Below, in pieces: positions 1 to 8,673 of a DNA stretch of 64,000 nucleotides. The stretch comes from Olsenella_K sp036454645. Lineage in GTDB: Bacteria > Actinomycetota > Coriobacteriia > Coriobacteriales > Atopobiaceae. The stretch's first letter is position 1, and each line of letters opens with the position of its first letter. The stretch is from NCBI GenBank assembly GCA_036454645.1, contig JAZHSQ010000002.1, forward strand, positions 1 through 64,000, given 5' to 3'. Made by a program: the position numbers and the translations under genes. Under the pieces are notes generated by a model. It saw nothing but the letters and a program-made list of their open reading frames with translations. It ran no database searches and was not told the origin of the DNA.

Positions 1-84
1 TGCCAACAGATCTACTCTTGCAGGCAAAAGTCCTCCCGCATAGAATAGGGTAGTAGGGATGATTCCTGTAGGATTCATGGCCGA

Positions 85-124
85 GGCCGTTACCTGTGCC
101 AGCAGGTAACGGCCATCTTTTTTT
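85..124 (+). terminator. Rho-independent terminator of an upstream gene outside the window
   Basis: A perfect 12-bp stem (85-96 with 103-114) closes a 6-nt loop and is followed by a run of seven T from 118. There is no A-run on the other side, so it works on the plus strand and ends a transcription unit that starts before the window. Confidence 0.9.
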
Positions 125-270
125 GTCAGCGTGTTCCTGCCTTCCTGTCCTCCAATCTCCATAGCAGGTGTTGAAGCCATAAAACACAGTATCTAGCAAT
201 CTTGATAATGTCAAGGGTACTGTCGTTGTTTCTGCGCTTTTTTCTTAGAATTCATGTCACTGCTATCTAG

Positions 271-276
271 TATAAG
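271..276 (+). promoter_or_regulatory. Possible -10 box for the AAA15 ATPase
   Basis: TATAAG lies about 70 bp before the chosen start in an AT-rich stretch. The best -35 (TTAGAA at 245) is 20 bp away, which is too far for a strong promoter. The rest of 125-348 shows no gene. Confidence 0.3.
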
Positions 277-348
277 ATATCCTGTCATCTAAAGATACCG
301 ATGCCCAATAGAAACTGGTTCACTCGTCTAATGTATCCGGAGGTCGCT

Positions 349-1689
349 ATGCTCGTCTCGCTCACGGTGCAGAACTGGAAGTCTTTCAAGCACGAAACGC
401 TCTTCACTCTGATGAGCACAAAGGAACGTAAAGACTCGAGTTCTCTTGCCAAGCTCCCACCGATGTATAATTCGCGTAAAATCCTACCCGTAGCCGCGAT
501 TTATGGCGCAAACGCATCCGGTAAGACGACCATCCTGGAGGCTCTCAGTCTCCTTAAAAGGCTTGTCGTCTTCGGTCTACAAGTTGACCAGACAATTCCC
601 GTGGAGGGTTATCGTCTTGACCCCGCCCTCTTCAGTAAACCGACGCGTTTCATCACAGAATTCTTGAAAAACAACCTAATCTACCGCTACGACGTCACCC
701 TCACGAGGACCTCCGTCGAGAGGGAGATTCTATCCGTCAAGAAGACGCGCGCATACGATGTCATCTTCGACCGCGACGCCAAAGGCGTTAAGTTCGGGAA
801 AGGCTACATGAGCGAACGGTTTAACTTTATCGCTCAAGGCACACGCTCAAACCAGCTCTTTCTATACAATTCAATCGCACAGAACGCTGACGAGTTTAGA
901 CCCGCGTTTGACTGGTTCGACAAGAGCCTACGCATAGAGGGCATAAATACCCACGGTGAGCAATACTCCGGGATGCTGCTCAGGGAGGACTTCCGTGAGT
1001 TTATCAATGCGAGGCTCTATCGCTATAATACGGGCGCCGACGAACTGTCTCTAACACCGGTAAGCAGAGATGCCATCCCTATTCCCTCTCAGGTGCTAGA
1101 AGACTTGCTTCGAAGTGTCCCAGTAAGTGGGCCTGGCACCTTCCAGCTACGCATCGACAACCCAAAGGCCAATGGACCTGAGATCTACATCTCAGAGATA
1201 GGACCTGGCGTCGAGCCCCAGTTCCAGAAGGTTCGTCTGCTACATAAGCGTATCGACGGACAGTTTGAGACTTTCGAACTTTCGAGCGAATCTAGTGGAA
1301 CGCAGCGACTCATCGAGCTCCTGCCACTTTTTTTCGACCTTGCAGCAGCCCCATCAAGCCCAAGCGACACCGAACGCGTCTACATCATCGACGAAATGAG
1401 TAGAAGCTTCCATACAGCGTTGACGAATGACCTTGTCGGCAGCTTCATCAAGTCATGTAACGAAAACCGCCGCCATCAGCTCATTTTCACCACGCACGAC
1501 CTTGCTTTAATGCAGCAGGATACCCTTCGTCGGGACGAAATGTGGATTTGTCAAAAGGACGCTAGTGAGGGCTCGTCGATGATTAACCTCGGAAAACAGC
1601 AGAAAGCTCGTCATGACTCGAATCTTCTTACGAGTTATATCAACGGCGCATTCGGAGGCTACCCCGATTTCAGGACTCCTGGTGCATGA
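349..1689 (+). CDS. AAA15/OLD-type ATP-binding protein, probably acquired
   Basis: This is a predicted cytoplasmic ABC-fold ATPase of the AAA15 family (COG1106, AAA_21-like). The N-terminus has the usual VQNWKSF strand, followed by Walker A GANASGKTT about 50 residues in. Near the C-terminus is a Walker-B-like IIDEMSRSFH and then the FTTHD switch histidine, so the ATPase core looks intact. I chose ATG 349 rather than the in-frame ATG 301 because GGAGG sits 5 nt upstream of it and the family motif begins at once; this gives 446 residues. GC and codon use are far more AT-rich than the neighbours, which suggests transfer. Such ATPases are often parts of phage-defence or toxin modules with an adjacent RloB or TOPRIM partner. 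No partner gene follows here, so a defence role is only an inference. Confidence 0.8.
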   Translation: MLVSLTVQNWKSFKHETLFTLMSTKERKDSSSLAKLPPMYNSRKILPVAAIYGANASGKTTILEALSLLKRLVVFGLQVDQTIPVEGYRLDPALFSKPTRFITEFLKNNLIYRYDVTLTRTSVEREILSVKKTRAYDVIFDRDAKGVKFGKGYMSERFNFIAQGTRSNQLFLYNSIAQNADEFRPAFDWFDKSLRIEGINTHGEQYSGMLLREDFREFINARLYRYNTGADELSLTPVSRDAIPIPSQVLEDLLRSVPVSGPGTFQLRIDNPKANGPEIYISEIGPGVEPQFQKVRLLHKRIDGQFETFELSSESSGTQRLIELLPLFFDLAAAPSSPSDTERVYIIDEMSRSFHTALTNDLVGSFIKSCNENRRHQLIFTTHDLALMQQDTLRRDEMWICQKDASEGSSMINLGKQQKARHDSNLLTSYINGAFGGYPDFRTPGA

Positions 1690-1980
1690 GGCATAAAGAG
1701 TTTCGCAACCCTCCTACTTCATAGAGCACACATCCCAAAAAGAAGGACTCGAATTCAGTTGCCTGTGCTTCATTCAACTAAGCAGTAGTGCGCATTTGGA
1801 CGGCACAAGCATCAGCAAAGGTCATCTTTCGATTTCGTCGTGACATTGGACTCCACACGAAAAGGAGGACGGGGCCACCACCGAGGAAATGCAGGTGCCC
1901 CCATAGACGGCGAGAAAGGAGTGGATTCCCGAGGCTACATGCAGAGAGCGTGATGACGTGGGACAGATCGGGCAGACTCC
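1690..1980. other. Non-coding tail of the AT-richer island
   Basis: The 291 bases after the ATPase are AT-richer than the backbone. The open frame at 1788-2018 has a low-complexity Arg/Pro translation, no ribosome binding site and no family features. No terminator, tRNA fragment or clear attachment repeat was seen. The composition returns to high GC near 1950. Confidence 0.5.
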
Positions 1981-2310
1981 CTAGGCGAAGACCAGCTGCA
2001 CCAGGAGCATGTAGGTGACGGTGCCCCCGGCGATGGAGAGCAACGTGTTCCGGCGCGACAGGTGCAGCGCCACGACCACCGCGATCGCGACGAGCTCCGG
2101 CGCGCCGTGCGGGGCCGCCGCGAGGTCGACGTCACGCAGGCAGTAGGCGACCAGGATCGCGAAGATCGCGCCCGGCAGCACGCGGCCGAGGTAGGTCACG
2201 ATGGCGGGCGTCTCGCGGCTGCCGCCGAAGGCGACGAAGGGCAGGAAGCGCGTGGCCATGGTGGCCGCGGCGGCGAGGAGGATGGTCGCGACCTGCTCCG
2301 CCACCGTCAT
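1981..2310 (-). CDS. azlD: AzlD family branched-chain amino acid export subunit
   Basis: This 109-residue integral membrane protein has about four hydrophobic segments and matches the AzlD family in size and pattern (an early RFLPF motif, then an LPGAIFAIL helix). AzlD is the small partner of AzlC, and together they export branched-chain amino acids such as valine or 4-azaleucine. Its ATG overlaps the azlC stop by four bases, so the two are translationally coupled. The substrate cannot be told from sequence. No terminator was seen before the AT-rich island. Confidence 0.85.
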   Translation of the reverse strand: MTVAEQVATILLAAAATMATRFLPFVAFGGSRETPAIVTYLGRVLPGAIFAILVAYCLRDVDLAAAPHGAPELVAIAVVVALHLSRRNTLLSIAGGTVTYMLLVQLVFA

Positions 2311-3104
2311 CGCCCGTCACGCTCCCCCGCGGCGGGCGCATCGCCGTCCGAGGCCCCTGCGTCGAGCCTGCCCCCGAGCGCGACCAGCGCCACCGAGGAT
2401 GCGACGAGCGCGGGCAGCATGAAGCCGTCCGGCCCGAAGGCGGAGAGGCAGAGGACGGCCGCGGCCGCCCCGACGAGCGCGGGCACGTAGTCCCTCTCGC
2501 CCAGGAGGCGGTCCAGGAGGATGACCACGAACAGCGCCGTCATCACGAAGGAGATGCCCTCGGTGTCGAAGGGGAGCAGCCCGCCCGCGACGCCGCCGGC
2601 GAGGGCGGAGAGCGCCCAGTAGAGGTAGTCGAGCAGCGTGACCCAGAACATGAACCAGCGCCGGTCGACGCCCGCGGGCGGCTCGGCCGAGCACAGCACG
2701 GAGAAGGTCTCGTCGCACATGCCGAAGATCAGGAAGGGGCGCATCCAGCCGGCGTCGCGGTACTTGTCGAGCATGGCGATGCCGTAGAAGAGGTGGCGCG
2801 CCTGCACCGCGAGGGAAACCACGAAGGTCGTGAGCGGGGCGAAGGCGCTGCCCAGCATCCCCGCCACGAGGAACTCGAGCGACCCGCCGAAGATCACCGT
2901 GGCCATGGCGAGGGGGTAGGCGGGAGAGAAGCCCAGCGCACGCACGTAGACGCCGTACGAGAAGCCCAGGAAGGCGAAGCCCGCGAGGATTGGCACGGTC
3001 AGCGGGAAGGCGGCGGCGAGCGCGCGGAGCCTGGGGCGCGCGTCCGCCGCCCGCTGCTCGGGGCCCTCGGCCTCGCCCTCCTCCTTGCACGCCCCCTCGG
3101 CCAT
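2307..3104 (-). CDS. azlC: AzlC family branched-chain amino acid permease, large subunit
   Basis: A 265-residue inner-membrane protein and first gene of an azlC-azlD pair. After a hydrophilic Glu/Arg-rich N-terminus of about 30 residues come the AzlC signatures: a GFSYGVY helix, FGGSLEFL, and the RHLFYG/FGMCDETF loop. Several hydrophobic helices follow, and the last 20 residues are polar. AzlC needs AzlD for export of branched-chain amino acids. It is divergent from the HAD gene at 3258 across about 150 bp, where a TATATA-like -10 on the minus strand near 3126 could serve azlC. Confidence 0.88.
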   Translation of the reverse strand: MAEGACKEEGEAEGPEQRAADARPRLRALAAAFPLTVPILAGFAFLGFSYGVYVRALGFSPAYPLAMATVIFGGSLEFLVAGMLGSAFAPLTTFVVSLAVQARHLFYGIAMLDKYRDAGWMRPFLIFGMCDETFSVLCSAEPPAGVDRRWFMFWVTLLDYLYWALSALAGGVAGGLLPFDTEGISFVMTALFVVILLDRLLGERDYVPALVGAAAAVLCLSAFGPDGFMLPALVASSVALVALGGRLDAGASDGDAPAAGERDGR

Positions 3105-3257
3105 GCACGCCCCCTCGCGCTCCGCGTATATACTTAGCAGACCGGGCGGCCCGCGTGGCCCGCCCCGGAATCGGTCTCATGACTGTACCACAGGGTCGCA
3201 GGCCCCACCGGCTCGCGCGCGGTCGCGCCGGCGCGGCGCCCGCACGAGGGAGGCACC

Positions 3258-3725
3258 ATGATCACGCTGGCGATACCCGGCAGGCCCACCATCCAGGTCT
3301 CCAACGTCGTCCTGGACTACAACGGCACCATCGCCTACGACGGCCGCATCTCACCCGAGGTCGGCCTGCTGATCCGCCAGCTCGCGCAGGCGTGCGAGGT
3401 CCTGGTGCTCACGGCCGACACCTACGGGACCGCGCGGCGCGCGTGCGCCGAGCTCGGCGTCGAGGTCAGGACCTTCACGAGCGGCGCCGCCTCGGGCGAG
3501 AAGCGCGCGATCGTCGAGGGGCTCGAGGGCGTCACCGCCTGCGTGGGCAACGGCCTGAACGACGTCGAGATGTGCGACGCCGCGGACTTCTCGATCGGCG
3601 TGCTCGACGGCGAGGGCCTCTGCCCCGCGCTCCTCTCGCACGTGGACATCCTGGCGCGCAGCTCCGCGGAGGCGCTCGCGCTCCTCCTCAACACCGACCG
3701 CATCCGCGCGACGCTCAGGGCCTAG
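3258..3725 (+). CDS. Small soluble HAD-superfamily phosphatase, P-type-ATPase-like (COG4087 type)
   Basis: This 155-residue protein has the HAD motifs in order: motif I LDYNGT near residue 19, motif II LTADT near 52, a basic motif III around GEKR, and the acid pair in GNGLNDVEM. Motif I has Asn where most HAD phosphatases carry the second Asp, as in proteins resembling the P domain of P-type ATPases, which use DKTGT. It has no membrane segments, so it would be a soluble phosphohydrolase of unknown substrate. A GAGGGAGG ribosome site precedes the ATG. recQ follows 15 bp downstream on the same strand. Confidence 0.75.
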   Translation: MITLAIPGRPTIQVSNVVLDYNGTIAYDGRISPEVGLLIRQLAQACEVLVLTADTYGTARRACAELGVEVRTFTSGAASGEKRAIVEGLEGVTACVGNGLNDVEMCDAADFSIGVLDGEGLCPALLSHVDILARSSAEALALLLNTDRIRATLRA

Positions 3726-3740
3726 GCGGAGGCGGCGCTC

Positions 3741-5795
3741 GTGGACGGCATGGGGGCGGAGAAGGACGTGGGGGCCGAGAGGGGCCCGGAGGCCGAGGAG
3801 GACGCGGCCGGCGCCGCGGTGCCGGCCGAGGCGCTCGGCGCCCTGCGCTCGTACTTCGGCTACGACTCGTTCCGCCCCGGGCAGGCGCCGCTCGTCTCCG
3901 CGATTCTCTCCGGCCGGGACGCCCTCGGCGTGATGCCGACGGGCGCCGGCAAGTCGGTCTGCTACCAGGTCCCCGCCTTCCTGATGGGGGGCCTCACCCT
4001 GGTCGTGAGCCCGCTCGTCTCGCTGATGGGCGACCAGGTGCGCGCGCTCAAGGCGGCGGGCGCGCGCCCGAGCTACCTCAACTCCACGCTCACGCCCGGC
4101 CAGCAGCGCACCGTCCTGCGACGCGCGGCCGAGGGATGGTACCAGATCATGTACGTGGCGCCCGAGCGGCTCGAGGACGAGCGCTTCCTCGAGTTCGCGC
4201 GCGCCGCGGCCTCGCTGGGCGGCGTGGGCGTCCCCCTCGTCGCGGTCGACGAGGCACACTGCGTGAGCCAGTGGGGCCAGGACTTCCGCCCCTCCTACCT
4301 CGGCATCGCGGACTTCGTGGCGCAGCTCCCCCGCCGCCCCGTAGTTGCGGCGTTCACGGCGACGGCGACCGGGCGGGTCCGCGAGGACATCGAGGAGATG
4401 CTCCGCCTCCGCTCGCCCGAGGTCGTGGTCACGGGCTTCGACCGCCCCAACCTCTACTTCGGCGTCGAGGAGGTGCCGGACGCGCGCAAGGGCGAGAGGG
4501 TCCTCTCCTTCGTGCGCGAGCACGCCGGCGAGAGCGGCATCGTCTACTGCGCCACGCGCAAGGCGGTGGACGAGCTGGCGGCCCTCCTCGCCGACGGTCT
4601 CGCGGCGGAGGGCGCCGTCGCGGCCGGCGGGCGCACGCCCGTGGTCGGCCGCTACCACGCCGGCATGCCACTCGAGGAGCGCCGGCGCAGCCGCGACGCC
4701 TTCGTCGAGGACCGCGTCGACGTGATGGTCGCCACGAACGCCTTCGGCATGGGCATCGACAAGCCCAACGTCCGCTACGTGGTCCACAACAACGCCCCGG
4801 AGAGCATCGAGGCCTACTACCAGGAGGCGGGCCGCGCCGGGCGCGACGGCGACCCGGCCACCTGCCTGCTCCTGTGGAGCGGGAACGACTTCCGCCTGCG
4901 CAGGTTCCTGATAGACCGCACGCCCGAGGACGAGCGCCTCGCGCCCGAGCAGCGCGAGCTCTCCGCCCGCAACCGCTACCGCCTGCTCGACCAGATGCAG
5001 GGCTACTGCGAGACCACCGGCTGCCTGCGCGAGTACATCCTGCGCTACTTCGGCGACGACGCGGCCGTGCCGGGCGCCGGGCGCGGGGCCGCGGGCACCT
5101 TCGGCGGCGAGGGGTGCGGCAGGTGCTCCAACTGCCTCACCGAGTTCGCGGTGGAGGACGTGACCGGCCCCGCCCTCTCCGCCCTGAGGTTCGTCTCCGA
5201 GACCGGCGGGCGCTTCGGCAAGTCGCTCGTGGCCGACGCGCTGCACGGGAGCTCCTCCTAGCGCATCCGCCAGTGGCGCCTCGACGAGGCCGGCGACTAC
5301 GGTGCGCTCGCCGACGTCCCCGTCGGCAGGATCAAGGACGTGATCGGCCAGCTCGTCGGCCGCGGCTACCTCGAGCAGGGGCAGGGGCGCTTCCCGGTGC
5401 TCGCCCTCGGGCCCCGCGCGGCCGAGGCGCTCGGCGACCCCGACGGCTTCTCCTTCTCCCTCAAGCGCCGCGAGCGGAGAAACGCGCTGCTCAGGAAGCG
5501 TGCGGCGGACCTGCTGCGCCCCGAGGGCGCGGGGGCCGGCGAGCGGGCCGGCCGCCCCGGCGATGACGCCGACCTCTTCGAGCGCCTGCGGACCCTGAGG
5601 ATGGACCTCGCGTGCGAGCGCGGCTGGGCACCCTACATGGTCTGCTCCGACAAGACCCTGCACGACCTCTGCCGCAGGCGGCCGCACTCGACGGGCGAGC
5701 TCCTCGAGATCCAGGGCATAGGCGAGAAGAAGGCCGCGAGCTTCGGCGACGCGCTGCTCTCCGCGATCGCGGACTTCGAGGCGGAGCGGGGCTAG
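3741..5795 (+). pseudogene. recQ: RecQ DNA helicase split by one in-frame TAG
   Basis: Both halves lie in the same frame. The first part (GTG 3741 with GGAGG 8 nt upstream, up to the stop) has the helicase core: PTGAGKS Walker A, VDEAHCVSQWG motif II, AFTATAT, and QEAGRAGRDG motif VI. It ends in the zinc cluster with GCGRCSNC. TAG at 5259-5261 interrupts the sequence just as the RQC winged helix begins (GSSS*RIRQW). The rest, to 5795, continues through RQC and a complete HRDC domain with LLEIQGIGEKKAASFG. Homologues carry Gln or Glu at this place, so CAG or GAG to TAG would be one substitution. It may be a recent null mutation, a base-calling error or a readthrough codon. Termination at 5261 would leave a helicase without the DNA-binding RQC and HRDC modules. 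Confidence 0.85.
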
Positions 5796-5812
5796 GGACC
5801 GCGCGCACGGAA

Positions 5813-5843
5813 AGGGCGCCCGCCGCGAAGCGACGGACGCCCT
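5813..5843 (-). terminator. Hairpin after rpmE
   Basis: On the minus strand a 14-bp stem forms with two G-U wobbles and a short TTCG-like loop, followed by CCCTTTCC. On the plus strand the same bases give two mismatches, so it fits rpmE better than recQ. The T-run is weak. Confidence 0.55.
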
Positions 5844-5884
5844 CATCGTCTGGCTCGGTCTAGCTCGAGACGCTCTGCCTGGCG

Positions 5885-6328
5885 CTACTCGGCGGCAGGG
5901 GCGGCCTCCTCGGCGGGAGCCTCCTCGGCAGCGGGGGCCTCCTCGGCGGCCTCGGCAGCCTTGGCGGCCTTCGCGGCCTCAGCCTCGGCCTTCTTGGCGA
6001 ACTCGGCGGCGCGCTTGGCCTTGGCAGCGGCCTTGGCCTCCTTGGCGGCCTTCCTGGCGGCCTCGGCCTCGGCGGCCTTCGCAGCCTTGGCGGCCTTGGC
6101 CTCCTGGGCCTTCTTGAGCTGGTTGGCGGCGGCGCCACCGAACTTGTCGGAGAAGCGCTGGACGCGGCCACCGGTGTCGACGAGCTTCTGCTGGCCGGTG
6201 TAGAACGGGTGGCACTTGTCGCAGAGGTCGATCGTCATCTCGGACTTGGTGGAGCGGGTGACCCACGTGTTGCCGCAGGTGCAGCGCACCGTGCACATCA
6301 CGTAGTCGGGATGGATGCCGTTCTTCAT
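5885..6328 (-). CDS. rpmE: 50S ribosomal protein L31 with a long Ala/Lys/Glu tail
   Basis: The first 70 or so residues are a zinc-type L31. They include MKNGIHPDY at the start, Cys in CTVRCTC and CDKCHPFYTGQ for the zinc site, and the conserved RFSDKFG. L31 binds the central protuberance and contacts the small subunit. Family members usually end near residue 70, whereas this one has about 75 more residues of AAKAAKAAEAE-type sequence, Lys-rich first and Glu-rich at the end, likely helical. ATG 6328 has AAGGAG 7 nt upstream; longer in-frame starts lack this. It is monocistronic, with a TATACT box near 6431 and a hairpin downstream. Confidence 0.93.
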   Translation of the reverse strand: MKNGIHPDYVMCTVRCTCGNTWVTRSTKSEMTIDLCDKCHPFYTGQQKLVDTGGRVQRFSDKFGGAAANQLKKAQEAKAAKAAKAAEAEAARKAAKEAKAAAKAKRAAEFAKKAEAEAAKAAKAAEAAEEAPAAEEAPAEEAAPAAE

Positions 6329-6430
6329 GCTGGACTCCTTCGAAAGGCCTGGTTTCCGACCAGGCGAGGGGCTGGTACGCCTGCCGCCCCGACGATGTGG
6401 CCTCGCCGGACAAAGCGAACAAGCCGTACA

Positions 6431-6436
6431 AGTATA
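6431..6436 (-). promoter_or_regulatory. -10 box TATACT before rpmE
   Basis: The minus strand reads TATACT about 100 bp before the rpmE start. The same hexamer occurs before exoA, lemA, ytxH and the gene starting at 15992, which suggests the local sigma-70-type -10. No convincing -35 is visible. Confidence 0.4.
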
Positions 6437-6532
6437 GCGCACCGCCGGCGGGCGGCGCGCATCCACACGGCCTTCATACCGCGGCGCGCCTGGTGGCCGC
6501 GCCCGCGCGCCCAAGCGGCCCGCGCCCATAGC

Positions 6533-6554
6533 CGCGCCCGCGCCGGCGGGCGCG
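6533..6554 (-). terminator. GC-rich hairpin after the patatin gene
   Basis: A perfect 9-bp stem (6533-6541 with 6546-6554) with a 4-nt loop lies just past the patatin stop. No T-run follows, so it could be a 3'-end stabiliser or a Rho-dependent stop rather than an intrinsic terminator. Confidence 0.4.
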
Positions 6555-6571
6555 CGCCCCGCGTGAGGCGG

Positions 6572-7660
6572 CTACCCGAGTGTCAGGTACTCCCCGACCT
6601 CCTCGGTCAGGGGGTCGACCGTCGGCGCGTCGTTCGGCTGGGCCAGCGCCCGCGCGTCCGCCTCGAGGTCGCGCAGCCACTCCTCGCGCGTCGGGGCGGG
6701 GCCGGCGTCCGGCGCGCCGAAGAGGAACTCGCGGATCCTGGGCAGCTCCCGCACGCCTTGGTCGTAGCCCAGCAGGTAGGCGTCGCGCAACAGGCCCACG
6801 TCCTGCGTGGTCGACCTGACCGGCATCAGCTCCGGGCGGATGATCAGCGCGCGGCCCTGCCGCTCCAGGTCGAGCATGTGCTCGAGCGCGATGTTGTAGC
6901 GCGCCCAGCGGTCGAGCAGGGCCTGCGCCAGCACCGGGTAGCGCACCCGCGCGTGCTCGAGCAGCTGGCGGTAGGCGCCGACCGGCGCCGTCTTGCGGTA
7001 GCCGTAGGGCCTGGTCGCGACGAACAGGAACTTCTCGTACCCGTCGCGCTCGGCCATGACCGTGGGGATGCCCGCGCCCTCGCCCAGCCCGCCGTCGAAC
7101 ATGCGGTGCCCGCCGAGCGAGAGCGGGCGCATGAAGCCGGGCAGGGTCGAGCTCATGCGCACGTAGGTGGCCATGGTCTCCGCGTCCGTGCAGTCCTGCT
7201 TGTGGAAGACGACCGTCTCGCCGGTCACGGAGTCGAAGGACTGGAAGGCGACCTGGGCGGGGTTGGCCGTGAAGGCCTGCCAGTCGAAGGGCATGTAGCC
7301 GTCCTCGAGGCAGCCGGTGTAGTCGTACTCGGCGTCGAAGTAGCCCTTGCCCCGCAGGATGCTGCGCAGCCCGCCCTTGTCGGGCAGTGTCGCGAAGTCG
7401 ACGAAGCTGCGTCGCACGCGGACGCGGTCGCGCGAGACGTAGTCGACGGTGTGGCTCGCGCCGGCGGACAGGCCGCAGACGTAGTCGAAGTAGATGTGCT
7501 GGTCGAGCAGGACGTTCGCGATGCCGGCCGTGTAGCTCGCCCTGAAGCCGCCCCCCTCGAAGACGAGGGCGCAGTCGTGCACGTTGGTGGCGAGGCGCGC
7601 GGGGCCGCCCGCGGGCTCGGTCGAGGTGGATCCGGTGGTCGAAGCGGTCTCAGTGGTCAT
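6572..7660 (-). CDS. Patatin-like phospholipase (YjjU-type)
   Basis: This 362-residue cytoplasmic patatin-family acyl hydrolase has all parts of the Ser-Asp dyad. The oxyanion loop is GGGFR (36-40), the nucleophile elbow is GLSAG (Ser65), and the DGG motif follows RMF about 140 residues later. The sequence resembles the YjjU/COG4667 subgroup, probably acting on phospholipid or other acyl esters; the substrate is unknown. The first 25 residues are Thr/Ser-rich and not conserved. ATG 7660 has a GGAAGG-like site upstream; further upstream the frame is unlike the family. It is divergent from the sirtuin gene at 7799. Confidence 0.87.
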   Translation of the reverse strand: MTTETASTTGSTSTEPAGGPARLATNVHDCALVFEGGGFRASYTAGIANVLLDQHIYFDYVCGLSAGASHTVDYVSRDRVRVRRSFVDFATLPDKGGLRSILRGKGYFDAEYDYTGCLEDGYMPFDWQAFTANPAQVAFQSFDSVTGETVVFHKQDCTDAETMATYVRMSSTLPGFMRPLSLGGHRMFDGGLGEGAGIPTVMAERDGYEKFLFVATRPYGYRKTAPVGAYRQLLEHARVRYPVLAQALLDRWARYNIALEHMLDLERQGRALIIRPELMPVRSTTQDVGLLRDAYLLGYDQGVRELPRIREFLFGAPDAGPAPTREEWLRDLEADARALAQPNDAPTVDPLTEEVGEYLTLG

Positions 7661-7798
7661 GGCTCTGCCTTCCGTCACCTGGGCCCCAGCCGCGGAGGCG
7701 GCGCCCCCGTGCGCGGCAAGGGCCGCGGAGGGTGCTAGAGTCCAGTCTAGGCAATGGTAGTTGAGTTGCCGGCAATCGTAGCGGAGCGAGGTGCCAGA

Positions 7799-8539
7799 AT
7801 GGCGAAAACTATCAAAGACCCCACCGAGGCCGCGGCGGAGCTCGGGCGGCTGGTCGGCGGGGCGGCGAGCACGGTCTTCTTCGGCGGGGCCGGCGTGTCC
7901 ACGGCGAGCGGGATCCCGGACTTCAGGAGCCCCACCGGCCTGTACCACCAGCGCGGCTACAAGTACCCGCCGGAGACCATGCTCTCCCACAGCTTCTACG
8001 AGACGCACCGCGAGGAGTTCTTCGACTTCTACCGCAACGTCATGTGCGCGCCCGGTGCCAGGCCCAACCAGTGCCACCGCAAGCTCGCCGAGCTCGAGCG
8101 CGAGGGCAGGCTCCTCTCCGTGGTGACCCAGAACATCGACGGCCTGCACCAGGCCGCCGGCTCCAAGCGCGTCTGGGAGCTGCACGGCTCCACGCACCGC
8201 AACGTCTGCCAGCGCTGCGGCAGGGTATTCTCGCAGGAGTGGGTCCTCGGCACCGAGGGCGAGCCGCGCTGCGACGCGTGCGGCGGGCCCGTCAAGCCGG
8301 ACGTGGTCCTCTACGAGGAGAGCCTCGACCAGTCGGTCATCGAGGGGGCGGTGCGCGACATCGCCAGCTGCGACCTGCTCATCGTCGGGGGGACCTCGCT
8401 CGTGGTCTACCCCGCCGCCGGCCTCATCGACTACTTCCGCGGCGACACGCTCGTGATCTGCAACCTCGAGCCCACGAGCGGGGACGCGCGGGCGGACGTG
8501 GTCTGCGCCTGCGACATCGCGAAGGCCTTCGACTTCTAG
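7799..8539 (+). CDS. cobB: NAD-dependent protein deacylase, sirtuin family
   Basis: A 246-residue sirtuin that removes acyl groups from lysine using NAD. NAD-binding GAGVSTASG (30-38) is followed by PDFRSP, TQNIDGLH (110-117) and the catalytic His129 in ELHGS. A four-Cys zinc site lies at 137, 140, 158 and 161, and a GGTSLVVYPAA segment follows. All catalytic parts are present. I prefer ATG 7799, preceded by GAGGTG, to the in-frame ATG 7754, which lacks a ribosome site and would add 15 unconserved residues. It is a single gene; a stable hairpin follows the stop. Confidence 0.92.
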   Translation: MAKTIKDPTEAAAELGRLVGGAASTVFFGGAGVSTASGIPDFRSPTGLYHQRGYKYPPETMLSHSFYETHREEFFDFYRNVMCAPGARPNQCHRKLAELEREGRLLSVVTQNIDGLHQAAGSKRVWELHGSTHRNVCQRCGRVFSQEWVLGTEGEPRCDACGGPVKPDVVLYEESLDQSVIEGAVRDIASCDLLIVGGTSLVVYPAAGLIDYFRGDTLVICNLEPTSGDARADVVCACDIAKAFDF

Positions 8540-8561
8540 GGTCCCCTGCCGCACCGCCCCC

Positions 8562-8582
8562 CACCTGCGGCCACCGCAGGTG
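8562..8582. terminator. Perfect hairpin between cobB and folP-folK
   Basis: A 9-bp perfect stem (8562-8570 with 8574-8582) closes a 3-nt loop 23 bp after the cobB stop. There is no T-run. A TACAAT hexamer at 8601 may be the -10 for folP-folK. Confidence 0.4.
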
Positions 8583-8673
8583 CCCTGGCCTGGAAACCGC
8601 TACAATTGGGGACCATGTATGCACCTGTTGCGCGCGGCGCAGCCCCAGGTGCGGTCGTCTGAAGGGACCCAGG

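Noticed and set aside
1788..2018. 76-codon frame after the AAA15 ATPase
   Set aside because: No ribosome site, Arg/Pro-rich low-complexity translation and an overlap with azlD.
349..2310. Two-gene RloAB- or PARIS-like defence module
   Set aside because: The next gene is azlD on the other strand; no RloB, TOPRIM or DUF4435-like frame is present.
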